Source: Epithemia pelagica (lineage: Eukaryota > Bacillariophyta > Bacillariophyceae > Surirellales > Surirellaceae). From it: a stretch of 64,000 nucleotides of DNA. The position numbers and the translations under genes were made by a program. The notes beneath the pieces were generated by a model. It searched no databases and was not told the DNA's origin. It saw only the letters and a program-made list of their open reading frames with translations. The stretch spans positions 1,240,001 to 1,304,000 of the forward strand of contig OX337230.1 of the NCBI GenBank assembly GCA_946965045.2. The letters run 5' to 3'. Of this stretch, positions 23,001-32,559 are shown one piece after another (position 1 is the stretch's first letter; every line of letters starts with the position of its first letter).

Positions 23001-24655
23001 CGACCCCACTACCCACAGGTACGCCCATTCAAAGTCCTATTGTTACCACTGCCTTGCCGACACGGGAGGAAAACGAGGAGGTGGTAATAACAGCACCAGA
23101 TGATGATCCAGTGGAAACGGATTCACCCATGCAACACGTGACTCTGGCACCCACGACAGTACTGACTCAACCATCCTTGTCTCCCATTGTGTCATCCTCC
23201 TCCACGACAGCTCCACAATCGGCGACTCCTCAGCCCCCACCGTCGTCCTCTTCTCCCGTGTCACAACCACCCTCTCCATCGGTTGTTGCACCCGTTTCTC
23301 AACCTCCTTCTGCTTCTCCTCTTGTTGCACCCACCTCAGCTCCGTCCTCACCGGTCACCCCCTCTCCTCCCATCACGCCGACACGGGCTCCCACACCGGC
23401 TCCAATGGCAGGACCGACACCACCTCCGTCGCCGTCTCCCACTGTCATGCCAACACCCGCACAACCGGCTGCATGGTACTTGGTGGGTTGGTCCTTGACC
23501 ACGACCAGTAGCGGTACCGGATACGGTACGGCGGTTGCCTTGGCCCAAGACCTTGTTGTTGTTGCGGAACCTCTGCAAAGCAATGGAGGGCAGGTGCACA
23601 TTTATCGTCGTGAATCCACGACGAGGAGTAGTCCAGCCACACCCAATTCCGATGGTAGTACCATGGACGAATGGATCTTGTTGGATACGATTGTCGATTT
23701 GACGGCTCTGGAATTTGGATCGGCCGTCGATGTGTCGATGGTGGCCGGACAAGCCAGTGTCGTCATGGGTGCTCGGGAAACCCGCGATACCGGCGATGTG
23801 GCTCATTTTGGATCAGTGCACTATTACGAATACTCCACAACAAGTGGTAGCAGCAATCCGTATACCAATTTGCAACCCGTGGGATCGCGCATGGCACCTC
23901 CCGTGTCTGTGTATGAAACAGGGGGACAATTTGGGTCGACGGTAGCCATGGCCCGGACCAGCAATCGTCGAATTGCCATGGGTGCTCCGGCCAGTGGAGA
24001 TTTTGGAAAGGCCAAGGCAGGACGAGTCTATACATACGAATACGACGGCAGTCAGTGGCAACCCATGACGGCCCAACCCCTCGTCGGAGATGCCGGCTTT
24101 CGACTGGGCACTTCGTTGACCATGTCCCGAGAAGGAGATCGCATCTTTGTGGGTGCACCCGCCGGACACCAACAAGACGGATCCGTCTTTTATTACGAAT
24201 GGAATGACCAAGCGGGCGAATGGGAATCCATTTTTTCCTTGCGGGGTCAAACCTCGCAGGAACAAGCGGGCACGTCTGTGGCCATTCTCAATGACAGTGG
24301 CAGTCTGATTGCCTTTGGCGGACCATCCTACAATGTCCATCAAGGTGTCATTCGAGTTTTTAGCGATATTGGAGGTGGCTTTTTTGTGCAACGTGGTCCC
24401 GACATTGTCGGATTGGATCAAGAACGCATTGGGACGACCTTGTGTGGCGCCCAAAATCGAATCGGCTTTGGCACGGCGACGGGATCGTGGTATGTCTATG
24501 AATACAATGGCACCGACCAGTGGGTCTCGGTTGCGACGACCGAACCAACCAACAATGTGGGAGCGGCCGTGGTTTCCATGGACATGTCCCACGATGGTAC
24601 CATGGTGGTCCTTGGCTTTGCCAATGAAGAAGTGCATGTTTATGAGTTACGATAG
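20090..24655 (+). CDS. Membrane-anchored protein with two beta-propellers
   Basis: Single uninterrupted ORF of 1,521 residues from ATG 20090 (MSQPNRNSLHQNG). Residues 1-487 are disordered (acidic, Ser/Pro/His-rich), and 489-516 are one TM span (VTIVCAIGLAFAIGILMTV...). Propeller 1 runs about 540-960, with repeats such as QFGTSVSVSL, RLVVGAPEHT, RFGMAVDINPD and LVAVGAPSAQ. A Pro/Thr/Ser stalk spans about 963-1125. Propeller 2 runs about 1127-1521 (EFGSAVDVSM, QFGSTVAMAR, RLGTSLTMSREGDRIFVGAP, QAGTSVAIL). The second propeller resembles that of the upstream gene more closely by eye. No intron, unlike its neighbour. Likely extracellular recognition or adhesion; ligand unknown. Confidence 0.8.
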   Translation: MSQPNRNSLHQNGTTVGRRRRPDSDDHHHHLLRPATTNRLVEDGTAVSDYTEITVEEDEEQQDTHQLDPPTSSIRSTESRDDDENEFKDEEAYDSAMPQEYFDDDDNNMNHAAYEPYPEDYPARPGAHEADGAMAPMISFVPRPSAAAAAGMDEDTSTLSMGMDTLQQINHYGSAMAAHGAPYHPSTTTAPVAATRSTPPRPGLVIQQPVSSTNQPPFQSSSSSSSSAQRHQLSTIHNASPNSSSNHSPPELSIEDSVFLAHFRNMTSQPSPDNNHRIFTNNSNQSSPEPQDRSHRGVLTTTYQQQQQTKDQVPPLLRTAQDPPAATPRGGGAAVAHSATTGRRSHLWSTAPTPSSQQAPRPQPQPGTPTQNGGRRGAVPPPPSSRSQHPPSRGGGGGGRPLPSHSDPTIQLASSRPRVSSHNSPAAVDVELSTQVAERRPGGGSPPQQASPNAFPLYSPEPLPDDEQESFLESSSQYTSSRGGHRKQVTIVCAIGLAFAIGILMTVAAVGGMVWFVPLITNQNDDNDTNRTEPLGPTMAPSASPSRQEGVVDMELEQAFPFLNDDTTNTGDGWTTSVALSDSLLVLGTVDGTVLTYQKQTSTTSGDMATWTLVQQMEHFVYCADMELITDPSNDKVYLVVGDPDSGNAGSGAALVYAFDRNYNVWQELGISLVGISADDPTTTNGGDSQFGTSVSVSLTPNPRNPNQMEPRLVVGAPEHTNNDGTPLAGRVMVYHYQESTVNNFEWTPDTSFTLNGVVANGRFGMAVDINPDGTTLGVGAPGDSSFYLYEWDGTQWTQALHRQYPTELDLGQSVTFLSNTLVAVGAPSAQNNRGTIRSWYKDETDHTWKELDQVLVGVQQGDRLGKTASLAGGSVGGNQDTLLVAVTDSGRVHRYDFDSATKRFAQRFELILGAMPSALAILTPQQTTTNTNRSPFKVLVGFEGTNAPAAATLFTTTSQESGSVPTPPQPTPLPTGTPIQSPIVTTALPTREENEEVVITAPDDDPVETDSPMQHVTLAPTTVLTQPSLSPIVSSSSTTAPQSATPQPPPSSSSPVSQPPSPSVVAPVSQPPSASPLVAPTSAPSSPVTPSPPITPTRAPTPAPMAGPTPPPSPSPTVMPTPAQPAAWYLVGWSLTTTSSGTGYGTAVALAQDLVVVAEPLQSNGGQVHIYRRESTTRSSPATPNSDGSTMDEWILLDTIVDLTALEFGSAVDVSMVAGQASVVMGARETRDTGDVAHFGSVHYYEYSTTSGSSNPYTNLQPVGSRMAPPVSVYETGGQFGSTVAMARTSNRRIAMGAPASGDFGKAKAGRVYTYEYDGSQWQPMTAQPLVGDAGFRLGTSLTMSREGDRIFVGAPAGHQQDGSVFYYEWNDQAGEWESIFSLRGQTSQEQAGTSVAILNDSGSLIAFGGPSYNVHQGVIRVFSDIGGGFFVQRGPDIVGLDQERIGTTLCGAQNRIGFGTATGSWYVYEYNGTDQWVSVATTEPTNNVGAAVVSMDMSHDGTMVVLGFANEEVHVYELR

Positions 24656-24954
24656 ATCCACCCATTAGGATCTACAAATTTACTAGACACCCCGTTCTTC
24701 CTCCAAAAGACAAATAGATTGATTTGGAGCTTTCGAATTCGTTCCCAACGAGCATCCAAATAAACAATGCTTGGAGAGATGAGTCCGTATCAGCTCAACC
24801 ACTAGCTTCCTAGGTACCTGCCTTGTTGGTTCGTCGTGTTGTGTGTTCTCGCAGCGGCCGCACGTCTCAAGTTTTGCGGTTGCACCACGCAGACGGTACG
24901 CATACTTGCGGCTTGCTTGTGTCATCCACGATATCGATACACAGGAATTTGCCC

Positions 24955-26409
24955 TTACGAGGAGAAAGATGGTTCTGGTTGCTCGTGGAGCACCTTGTTG
25001 AACCGGTTGACCCAGGGACTTGTTGTTGATGACGTTGTTGTTGTGGCGGACCGTGTCGACGAAGCGCGTTCCAGTTGTTGGGCAATCCAGGCTTGTTCCG
25101 ACTCCAGAGGATTGTCCGGTATCGAATCGGTGGGCGGGTCCCCTGGTTGCCACCACCACGACCACCACCAAGAGTGGGACGACCGAAACGGTTGTTGTTG
25201 TTGTTGTTGTTGGTCCCGTTCCGATGCCAGACTGCGCTGCCACAAGGACGTGGCTTGATCGACACGGTCCAGGACTTGGTGTGCGAGGTCATCGCGAGGA
25301 ATCACCAGAGTATTGGACCATTGCGTGGCCTGGTCCGGATGGTCTAACAAAAAGTGCAACAGTCGTCCTTCGTTCTTTTGAGGAATCATCAAGGTGGATT
25401 GCAAGGTAAGCAGCAGAGTGGGAAGAGGATTTGTCACTGTCGACGCTTCACTGTACTGTTGATGCATATCGACATGCCATTGAACCATTTGTTGGACCAT
25501 GAGCTCGAGGTCCTTCCAGGTCGGTGGTGGTGGCACTGTTGCAGGGTGGTCGTTGTGTTGGGCAGTGCCTTGTGGCGGTGGCACATGTGTCTCGTCTTGG
25601 GCCACCAAGGCCACATCGACGGCTTCCAACAAAACGGGCAATGAAATGGTATGAATGACCTTGACATTGGTCATGCTAGTAGTAGTAGTTGCCCGTGGAT
25701 GGTGGGATATCGTTCCCATGATGTGTGAAATGTCGTCCGGTGTGAAAGCCACGTGTACGTTCCAGAGTGCTCCTTCGTGTGAAGAAATGTGAGTGACGAG
25801 CTCCATTACAAAGTCGTGCAACACGTGTCCCAAGACTCCCGGAGGACAAATCAAAATCACCTGGGTTGTCGTCGTGGTGCTAGAGGCTGCCACATGATTT
25901 TTGGTGGGTGTCAAAACCTCGACCATGTCTTGGGCTCCGGCAGCGGCATCGTCGGGCCACAATTGCCAGGCCCGTCCCGGTGGTGCCGCGTCCATGATCC
26001 AGGCCTGTTCTTGTTGCGGTTGTTGTGGTTGGTTCCTGTTGTTCCTTCCTGGGTGTTGTATCTGGGGAACAGGCTTTGATTGGAATTCCAAGTTTCGTTG
26101 TTCCAGAAGGAGTGGTGTCGTTTCCTCCTCGACATTTTGCAACTGCAAACTCAACACCAATATAGCCGCTGTCCAAAACATACCGGCACCGACCGCCACC
26201 AATCCCCATACTACTTTTTGCTTTTGTTGTTGTTGTTGTCTTCCAGCCGTGCGCCGCCGCCGCCGGCGATTGGGTGTGTTGTGTGACACTCGGGTGGAAG
26301 GAGGTTCCTCGTCGGTTTTCTTGTGGTTGTTGTTGTCGGTGGTTGTACTGACACCCACTGGTGCCAAAGGAGAACAAGTAGAGGAGCAATGCGACAGGGG
26401 CACCAACAT
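24955..26409 (-). CDS. Type II single-pass membrane protein, unknown
   Basis: 484 residues, ATG at 26409. A short polar N terminus with an Arg run (NRRRRRR) and Gln-rich patch precedes one TM span at about residues 66-90 (VVWGLVAVGAGMFWTAAILVLSL), so the long C-terminal part is predicted luminal or extracellular. That part has a strand-like ILICPPGVLGHVLHDFVMELV segment, then helices, a poly-Gln run and a Trp-rich stretch (WWWSWWW). No catalytic motif or family recognised. The gene is convergent with the two-propeller gene (299 bp apart) and divergent from the lumen gene (341 bp), so a shared bidirectional promoter is plausible. Confidence 0.65.
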   Translation of the reverse strand: MLVPLSHCSSTCSPLAPVGVSTTTDNNNHKKTDEEPPSTRVSHNTPNRRRRRRTAGRQQQQQKQKVVWGLVAVGAGMFWTAAILVLSLQLQNVEEETTPLLLEQRNLEFQSKPVPQIQHPGRNNRNQPQQPQQEQAWIMDAAPPGRAWQLWPDDAAAGAQDMVEVLTPTKNHVAASSTTTTTQVILICPPGVLGHVLHDFVMELVTHISSHEGALWNVHVAFTPDDISHIMGTISHHPRATTTTSMTNVKVIHTISLPVLLEAVDVALVAQDETHVPPPQGTAQHNDHPATVPPPPTWKDLELMVQQMVQWHVDMHQQYSEASTVTNPLPTLLLTLQSTLMIPQKNEGRLLHFLLDHPDQATQWSNTLVIPRDDLAHQVLDRVDQATSLWQRSLASERDQQQQQQQPFRSSHSWWWSWWWQPGDPPTDSIPDNPLESEQAWIAQQLERASSTRSATTTTSSTTSPWVNRFNKVLHEQPEPSFSS

Positions 26410-26750
26410 GGTTGAAATTCACGCCAATCTCTCGGATCGACTCTTGCTTTCCCTGACTTTGACGTCTCTGGTCTATGCCTTCCTATTGTTCGCAGCGCAG
26501 ATATTCGTTCAGAAGACTAGCCGCTCTGCGCGATCGCGGGCCGGCTCGTTCCCGCCCGATTCCTACATGCGACCGCGATGTTTGTTTCCCGAATTCACGC
26601 CCACGTGCGTCTCACAAGCGATCAAGAACCGAGCAGACAACTTCAAGAACGTGACGTGGCTCTTCACAAATTGACCTTACGACAACGTCGAGATCCAACA
26701 AAAGAAAGCAAGCAAGAAAGAAGAGACGACACTCGACACACTGGAGAACA

Positions 26751-27560
26751 ATGATGACAATCAAGACTACAACAACTGTATGGCTGGCCCTTGCCGTGGC
26801 CTTGGTGAGCAACTTCAATGTATTGCCAGTGCAAGCCTTGGTAGTCTCCCCATCCAAGCCAACGTCTGTGACGACGACGACGACGAGTCGTCGACAATGG
26901 TTCAACGTGGTTGTGGGCGGTCTTGCGGCCACCACGATTCCGTCTCGCCCCGCCCAAGCCGATACCGGTGCCAACGTACGAGGCATTGATATGACGCCCT
27001 TTAATGGACTCATTTTCAATTACCGAGCATCCGACAGTCCCAGTAGTTTGCAGGCCAGTGACTTGGACGAACCCAGCATTTCCTACGCCGATTTTTGTCA
27101 AAAACTCAAGGATGGACAAGTTCAGTTTGTCGAATTTATGGCACCCAATGGAGATGCTGCCTACGCCACTCTCAAGGGACAAGAAGACAACCCCATTCGG
27201 GTCGGAGAAGGTACGCCGCAATGCGTCTGGAATATTTTTGTGGATGTAACTGGGAACCATGCCAAAACAACGTGAGTTCTCACACCCTTGGCTGTTGCAT
27301 TATTTCGTTTTCACTGGATTGGATTGTGCCCCACCATTCCACGTCACGTTTCTCGTTGGGTGGTCCCTTTGTCACCACTCTCCATTTGACACACGCACGT
27401 ACACACTTGCCCTTTCGCCATAACAGGCTATCCTATTGAACAATCGGATGGATGGAGCAGTCCGGCCTTTGCCATTCGAACGGTGCAAAATGCTGGTGTC
27501 CCTTACAAGTTTACCGTGCCGGGCATGAGTGCTTACAAAACGACGACCCCTAAAAAGTAA
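26751..27560 (+). CDS. Predicted thylakoid-lumen protein, FtsH-ectodomain-like
   Basis: Exon 1 is 26751-27210 and exon 2 27427-27560; GTACGC donor and AACAG acceptor, in phase (VGEG then YPIEQSDGW), 197 residues. The N terminus has a signal-peptide-like span (VWLALAVALVSNFNVLPVQA), then a twin-arginine motif with hydrophobic core and AxA-type end (RRQWFNVVVGGLAATTIPSRPAQA), expected for Tat import into the thylakoid lumen of a secondary plastid. The mature part, ISYADFCQKLKDGQVQFVEF, resembles the small ectodomain at the N terminus of FtsH proteases (SYSxFLxxVxxGxVxxV), but no AAA or protease domain follows. Function unknown; a substrate adaptor or remnant role is inference. Exon 2 has a fragment copy at 11.6 kb. 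Confidence 0.75.
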
Positions 27561-27780
27561 CAAAATGAGGACATTTATTTGCGGACCAAGGCTCTTTCTG
27601 TTTCCCGCCCCTATTGTCTTGTATGTTGTATCGTGCACCGCTTTCCACGCTCCACGCCCATGGTCCGCGCGCGCCCAAGAACATGATACAATACTGTGGT
27701 AGGAGTTTCCGTTGCAACCTGTACTCGTATTTAGTCATCAGGATCCTCTAACTCCCTCCAACCACAAAATAAGGCATCCA

Positions 27781-27977
27781 GATGAGAAGAAACGATCAAG
27801 CGCAATGTCCTCCAATCTGGAAAAGGCACTTCGTGTGAGGTTTGACAGCAACATTGACTTTGTGGCGAACGAGAAGAGTTCTGAGCGTCGTTTTGAGCAA
27901 CAAAGACTTCAGAAAGAATGTGTCTCGAACGAGGAGTCTTCACTGGAAAATCTGTTGCTTCTTTTGCGTTTTACGTG
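27781..27977 (+). pseudogene. Copy of exon 1 of the 38.4-kb gene
   Basis: Reads DEKKRSSAMSSNLEKALRV, then RFDSNIDFVANEKSSERRFE and SNEESSLENLLLLLRF, the same as 38459-38654 with few changes. Homology ends within a couple of bases of the exon 1 splice donor of the intact gene. No exon 2 follows. It lies just left of the three-unit array; the intact gene lies just right of it, in the same orientation. Confidence 0.75.
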
Positions 27978-28234
27978 CTTTGAAAAAATTTTGAGTTTTG
28001 AACGTGCAACTACACAACTCAGCGCTCTTTTCTGGTTTGGCCTCAGGCAGCCGTTGCCACATGCCACAGCCAACCAGAGAGAGAGAGTCTTAAAAGCGCT
28101 AAGGCTTACCAAGAGCAGGCAATTTTGTGTCAAACGATTGTGGAGTCGGACTGCTGACACAAATTTGTGAGCCCAAGCTTATGAAACCGCCTGCGACTTG
28201 CGAATGCCTATCATCTTCATTCCTTTCTTCTATA

Positions 28235-28654
28235 ATGTCTCGTTCATTGTTCAAGGTGCTCCCCAAAGTTCCGCCGGGAGGAGCGACGACGATTGCTCAT
28301 CGTCGTTGTGTTGGCCAAAGCCGGTGGAAATCCACCGCGTTCGGCAAGAACGAAAAGGACGATATGTCCTTTTCGACATTGCGAGACGAAATCAAGAATC
28401 TCAGCACGAAGATGGACACTCTGGCGAGCAAGATTGTGATCGGGATAGTGGTCGGGATGGGGGGACTAATGCTCTCTCTATATGGCGCTGCCGTCACCAT
28501 CCTACAAGCGCATTCCAGTACCGTGGCTGGACGCTTCGATGGCGTCTCTGATAAACTCGACGGCGTTTCACATGGTTTTGATGCGCAGGATGGCAAAATC
28601 GATGCCCAACAAGTGAAGATTGACTTTTCAAACAAGAAAGACCGCATTTGGTAG
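28235..28654 (+). CDS. Coiled-coil/TM mitochondrial-type family, copy A
   Basis: 139 residues, ATG 28235. The N terminus MSRSLFKVLPKVPPGGATT ... HRRCVGQSRWKSTAFGK is basic, Ser/Arg-rich and free of acidic residues, as in mitochondrial presequences. A short heptad-like coil follows (LRDEIKNLSTKMDTLASK), then a TM span (IVIGIVVGMGGLMLSLYGAAV) and a second coil of repeated RFDGVSDKLDGVSHGFDAQDGKIDAQQ. The layout resembles mitochondrial DUF1640/CCDC90-type proteins, but with the TM in the middle; this is architecture only. The last codons and stop lie in a perfect 37-bp inverted repeat, which replaces the family's usual ending (KKGR) with KKDRIW. Confidence 0.65.
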   Translation: MSRSLFKVLPKVPPGGATTIAHRRCVGQSRWKSTAFGKNEKDDMSFSTLRDEIKNLSTKMDTLASKIVIGIVVGMGGLMLSLYGAAVTILQAHSSTVAGRFDGVSDKLDGVSHGFDAQDGKIDAQQVKIDFSNKKDRIW

Positions 28655-28698
28655 TTTGTGCTTCTTGTTTGAAAAGTCAATCTTCACTTGTTGGGCAT
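28602..28698. repeat. Perfect 37-bp inverted repeat around a stop codon
   Basis: 28602-28638 and 28662-28698 are exact reverse complements with a 23-nt loop that contains the stop codon of copy A. Copies B and C lack the second arm: they run directly from the TTGTGC region into ATGTCGGGGCGTCG. Confidence 0.9.
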
Positions 28699-29215
28699 GC
28701 CGGGGCGTCGTGTATGCGATATAACTATTTGATAGATATTGAGTTTAGAAAATCATCATTGCGTGTTGAGTCGAAACACTATTTTGGTTGTGTTTGTACA
28801 AACGCTTCCGAGGAAGCGCGGGGATTTCCTTCGTATTCACTAGTTTGGCTGGGATACGGCGGCTCTTGTGAGGGACCCGCGGGATCACAGAAGAGCCTCG
28901 TTCACATCTCCCTCCATTCAGAGACCAGACGGATGATAACAAACGAATAAAAATAACAAAATGTACTCGGCGAAGGGGACGACTCCAATGCAAATGTCCT
29001 TGCGCATCGTGTGGTTGGAATAATGTCGCTACCAACAACGTGTTCGTGGATCAATTTCACACCACTGTTCAGATGACAACAACAACATGGCCCACAAATC
29101 AACGAGCAACGAGACGCTACTGGAAGGACAATGATAGCCAAAAGTATTCCAATCCAGAACGTGTCATGCCTCATGAGAATAGCATTCCACGCAAAACCAG
29201 TTGCTTTACGTGTGT

Positions 29216-31185
29216 CTATGTTACGGTCGTGCTTGTGTACGTGGTTTTTTGTGGAGGCCGTGGTCCGGGCGTCCATCCCTGATCCTGTGCCAAGGCAAGG
29301 GACAAGCGTTTCCAATCCTCGTACAGAGGGTCGTTGGTTGGACAGACTACGGCCGTGGCACAAACAGTCGTTGGAGGAACTTCTAGTGTTTCGTCGTCTC
29401 GTTGCCGCCGGCCATTCCACAAGTTTTTCTGATGTTGCAAGGCCACCACTTGGTCCGGATCGTCCTCCATGTCGTGGTGGTGAGGTCCGTCCAACGTCGT
29501 GGGAGGAGAGGCAATGGTACAGGGCAATTGCAAGCGCAAATTGCGATACGAGCTGGTTGTCGTCGTCTTGTTGTTGTTGTTGTCATTTGTGTTGGACGAT
29601 AGGACGACCAAATCCATGACACATTCGTATTCCAATTTGACGGGTAGTGTCGAGACACTGGGCACGGCTCGTTCCGGAATGAGCAAGGTCAAACAGACCC
29701 GTTGAGTTGTTTCGGGATCGATGCGTTCGTGGGCCGTACACAAGAGCAATTGCTGAGCTCGGGTTCGAGATTGATTCGTCGGTGTTGTTGTTGTTGTTGT
29801 TGCAGTTGTATTAGTGGATGGTGCTTGCACCCATTCTGAACCTTGCACACACGCACTGACTTGGACACAGGGGACCCAATCCTGGACAATGGGAGAATCC
29901 CGACGAGGAAAGTCCCATTGCAATACCAAACGACTACCGGGAGTCACGGACAAGCGGACATTCGTGTTCTTGTCGTCGTCACTGTTGCTGCGGGGTGTTT
30001 CGTAGGGTGCCAAAACGGTCAAGATGGAGACGGGAGAGCCTCCAATTGGATCTGTCACTCGCAAGACGGGGCCGGGAGGAGCATGGACATGAAAGGCGGG
30101 ACTTTTTCCACGAGGAACTGTCAAGAGCCGGGTTGATACCGTGGAGAGGCACCATGCCATTCCGTTGCCGTCAAGGAACAAGGCAATCCACCCGTCGTAT
30201 CTTGAACCGTCAATCGCGACGATGACGACGACGACCCGTCCGTGGTACTGACCCTGGTCCCCAGGACGCATCGTTGGACGAGGACAGGAAATTTCAACCA
30301 TTGGACCCTGCCCTCGGCCGTTTCCACACGGAGTAAAATGGCATAGGAAAAGCGACACGACACAGCCATGGTCAAGGTACTGGGCAAATCGTCCGGTAAA
30401 TCCGCTCGAAACGCAAAGGTCCTCCAAGCAGCATGACCTTCGGGAAAATGATCATTTTCTTCATCTGGCATGGCGGACAATGACAACTCTGAAACAGTCT
30501 CGGATGTCAACGGAGCATCCTCGTCAGTCTCGTCGTCGTCGTCAACGTTGGGTGGTGGATTGGCCCAATCCTCTGTGTAGCGAATGGGCCGTGGTCTCAC
30601 ATCATTGTACAGCGGCACAGCGCCAACGCCTTGTTGTGGTGGTGACAGGGCAAGTAGATTGACCATTGCATTGGGCCGCACATGGGAGGATGCTGGTTGT
30701 TGTTGTGGTTGTGGATTGGATGGTTGTTGTTGTGGTTGTTGTTGTGGTTGTGGACGATTGGATTCGGGCACGGCCGTCCAAAAGACACGATGCCGTTCCG
30801 GCAGAGTTCGTGGTAGGTTTCGGACGGCTTGCAAGACATGGACACGGTCCTTGGGTTGTTGGTGGTCTTCCAGTGGTGGTTCTTCTTCCTCACGGCCATA
30901 GGCTTCCATATAATGGCTCGTCTTGTGCCATCGACTGTCCAACCGACAATATCCCACCACACACAAGCCAAGAGATTTCCAGGGAGGAGGTGATGAAACT
31001 ACCAGTCGAGTTCCATGCGTAGGATTAGTATTCGTGTCGTCGTCGTTGTTGTTGTTGTTGCAATGACGTTGTCGCTGGACTTGAATGGTTCCGACAATGG
31101 CTTGTCCCGGTCGAACGACGGGTCGACTCAAGGTAACTTGTACCACATGCTGTTCTTTTGGTTCCTGCTTCGGTTCGTCGTCCAT
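29216..31185 (-). pseudogene. Rgp1-like gene, unit 1, frameshifted
   Basis: The N-terminal ORF starts at ATG 31185 (MDDEPKQEPKEQHVVQVTLS) and ends at TGA 30123-30121 after SPRYQPGS. The rest (TVPRGKSPAFHVHAPP to TTYTSTTVT) continues in another frame to 29216. The intact gene in unit 3 reads PGSLTVPRG here, so one base has been lost at about 30124-30130. It is possible, but unproven, that the two parts are made as separate proteins; the C-terminal frame is open far upstream (to 30427). Confidence 0.75.
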
Positions 31186-31553
31186 GTCGTGTTGTAGTAG
31201 AGTGGGGCTTTGGTTGTCCTTCTTCTTGTGGTCGTTTGGGTGGGATTTCGTTTGGATCCTTTTTCGTCATGGCGTTTTGGATCTTATCATCGCGATGAGT
31301 TCTGTTCGCTTAGGGAGGGGGTTACACGTTTCGAAGATCGAAGGGAAAAGCTATTAGCTCTACCTATGGGTCGAGAGAGCTAAGCTTGTCTCTGAGTACG
31401 GGACTCTCTAGCTAGAGGAATACTCTAGCAGGCAATTTTGTGTCAAACGATTGTGGAGTCGGACTGCTGCCACAAATTTTTGAGCCCAAGCCTATGAACT
31501 TGCGAATGCCTATCATTATCATCCCATTCAAATCTTCATTCCTTTCTTCTATA

Positions 31554-32024
31554 ATGTCTCGTTCTTCATTGTTCAAGGTGCTCCCCAAAGTTCCGCCGGG
31601 AGGAGCGACGACGATTGCTCATCGTCGTTGTGTTGGCCAAAGCCGGTGGAAATCCACCGCGTTCGGCAAGACCGAAAAGGACGATATGTCCTTTTCGACA
31701 TTGCGAGACGAGATCCAGAATCTCAGCACCAAGATCCAGAATCTCAGCACGAAGTTGGACACGCTGGCAAGCAAGATTGACACGCAGGCAAGCAAGATTG
31801 TGATCGGGGTAGTGGTCGGGATGGGGGGACTCATGCTCGCCCTTTATGCCGCTGCCGCCACCAATTTTCAAACGTTTGCTAGTACCGTGTCTAGTCGGTT
31901 CGATGGCGACGCACAGAGATTCAACTCCATGTCCGAATTCCTTTCGCATCGTTTTGATGCGCAGGATGCCAAGATCAATGCCCAAGAAGTCAAAATTGAA
32001 TATACCAACAAGAAAGGCCGCTAG
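31554..32024 (+). CDS. Coiled-coil/TM mitochondrial-type family, copy B
   Basis: 156 residues, ATG 31554 (MSRSSLFKVLPKVPPGG). Same presequence-like start as copy A. The first coil is lengthened by internal repeats (IQNLSTKIQNLSTKLDTLASKIDTQASK), followed by a TM span (IVIGVVVGMGGLMLALYAAAA) and a second coil (SSRFDGDAQRFNSM ... FDAQDAKINAQEVKIEY) ending TNKKGR. Intact, and identical to copy C as far as can be compared by eye. The 5' flank (GGCAATTTTGTGTCAAACG onward) and 3' flank are shared by the family. Likely a mitochondrial inner-membrane protein (inference). Confidence 0.7.
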   Translation: MSRSSLFKVLPKVPPGGATTIAHRRCVGQSRWKSTAFGKTEKDDMSFSTLRDEIQNLSTKIQNLSTKLDTLASKIDTQASKIVIGVVVGMGGLMLALYAAAATNFQTFASTVSSRFDGDAQRFNSMSEFLSHRFDAQDAKINAQEVKIEYTNKKGR

Positions 32025-32559
32025 AAGTTGTGCTTTGTGCATGTCGGGGCGTCGTGTATGCGATATAACTATTTGATAGATATTGAGTTTAGAAAATCAT
32101 CATTGCGTGTTGAGTCGAAACACTATTTTGGTTGTGTTTGTACAAACGCTTCCGAGGAAGCGCGGGGATTTCCTTCGTATTCACTAGTTTGGCTGGGATA
32201 CGGCGGCTCTTGTGAGGGACCCGCGGGATCACAGAAGAGCCTCGTTCACATCTCCCTCCATTCAGAGACCAGACGGATGATAACAAACGAATAAAAATTA
32301 CACCATGTACTCGGCGAAGGGGACGACTCCAATGCAAATGTCCTTGCGCATCGTGTGGTTGGAATAATGTCGCTACCAACAACGTGTTCGTGGATCAATT
32401 TCACACCAATGTTCAGATGACAACAACAACATGGCCCACAAATCAACGAGCAACGAGACGCTACTATAAGGACAATGGTAGCCAAAAGTATTCCAATCCA
32501 GAACGTGCCATGCCTCATGAGAATAGCATTCCACGCAAAACCAGTTGCTTTACGTGTGT

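Larger units (their letters stand above)
28114..31426. repeat. Tandem array unit 1 (3,313 bp)
   Basis: Starts AGCAGGCAATTTTGTGTC; the next unit begins with the same words at 31427. It contains coiled-coil copy A (+) and a frameshifted Rgp1-like copy (-). Its left 600 bp diverges from units 2 and 3, and the rest is nearly identical to unit 2. Confidence 0.9.

Noticed and set aside
25901-26674. 257-codon plus ORF overlapping the type II membrane protein
   Set aside because: Antisense to a better-supported gene; the last 89 codons lie in its promoter and show no family.
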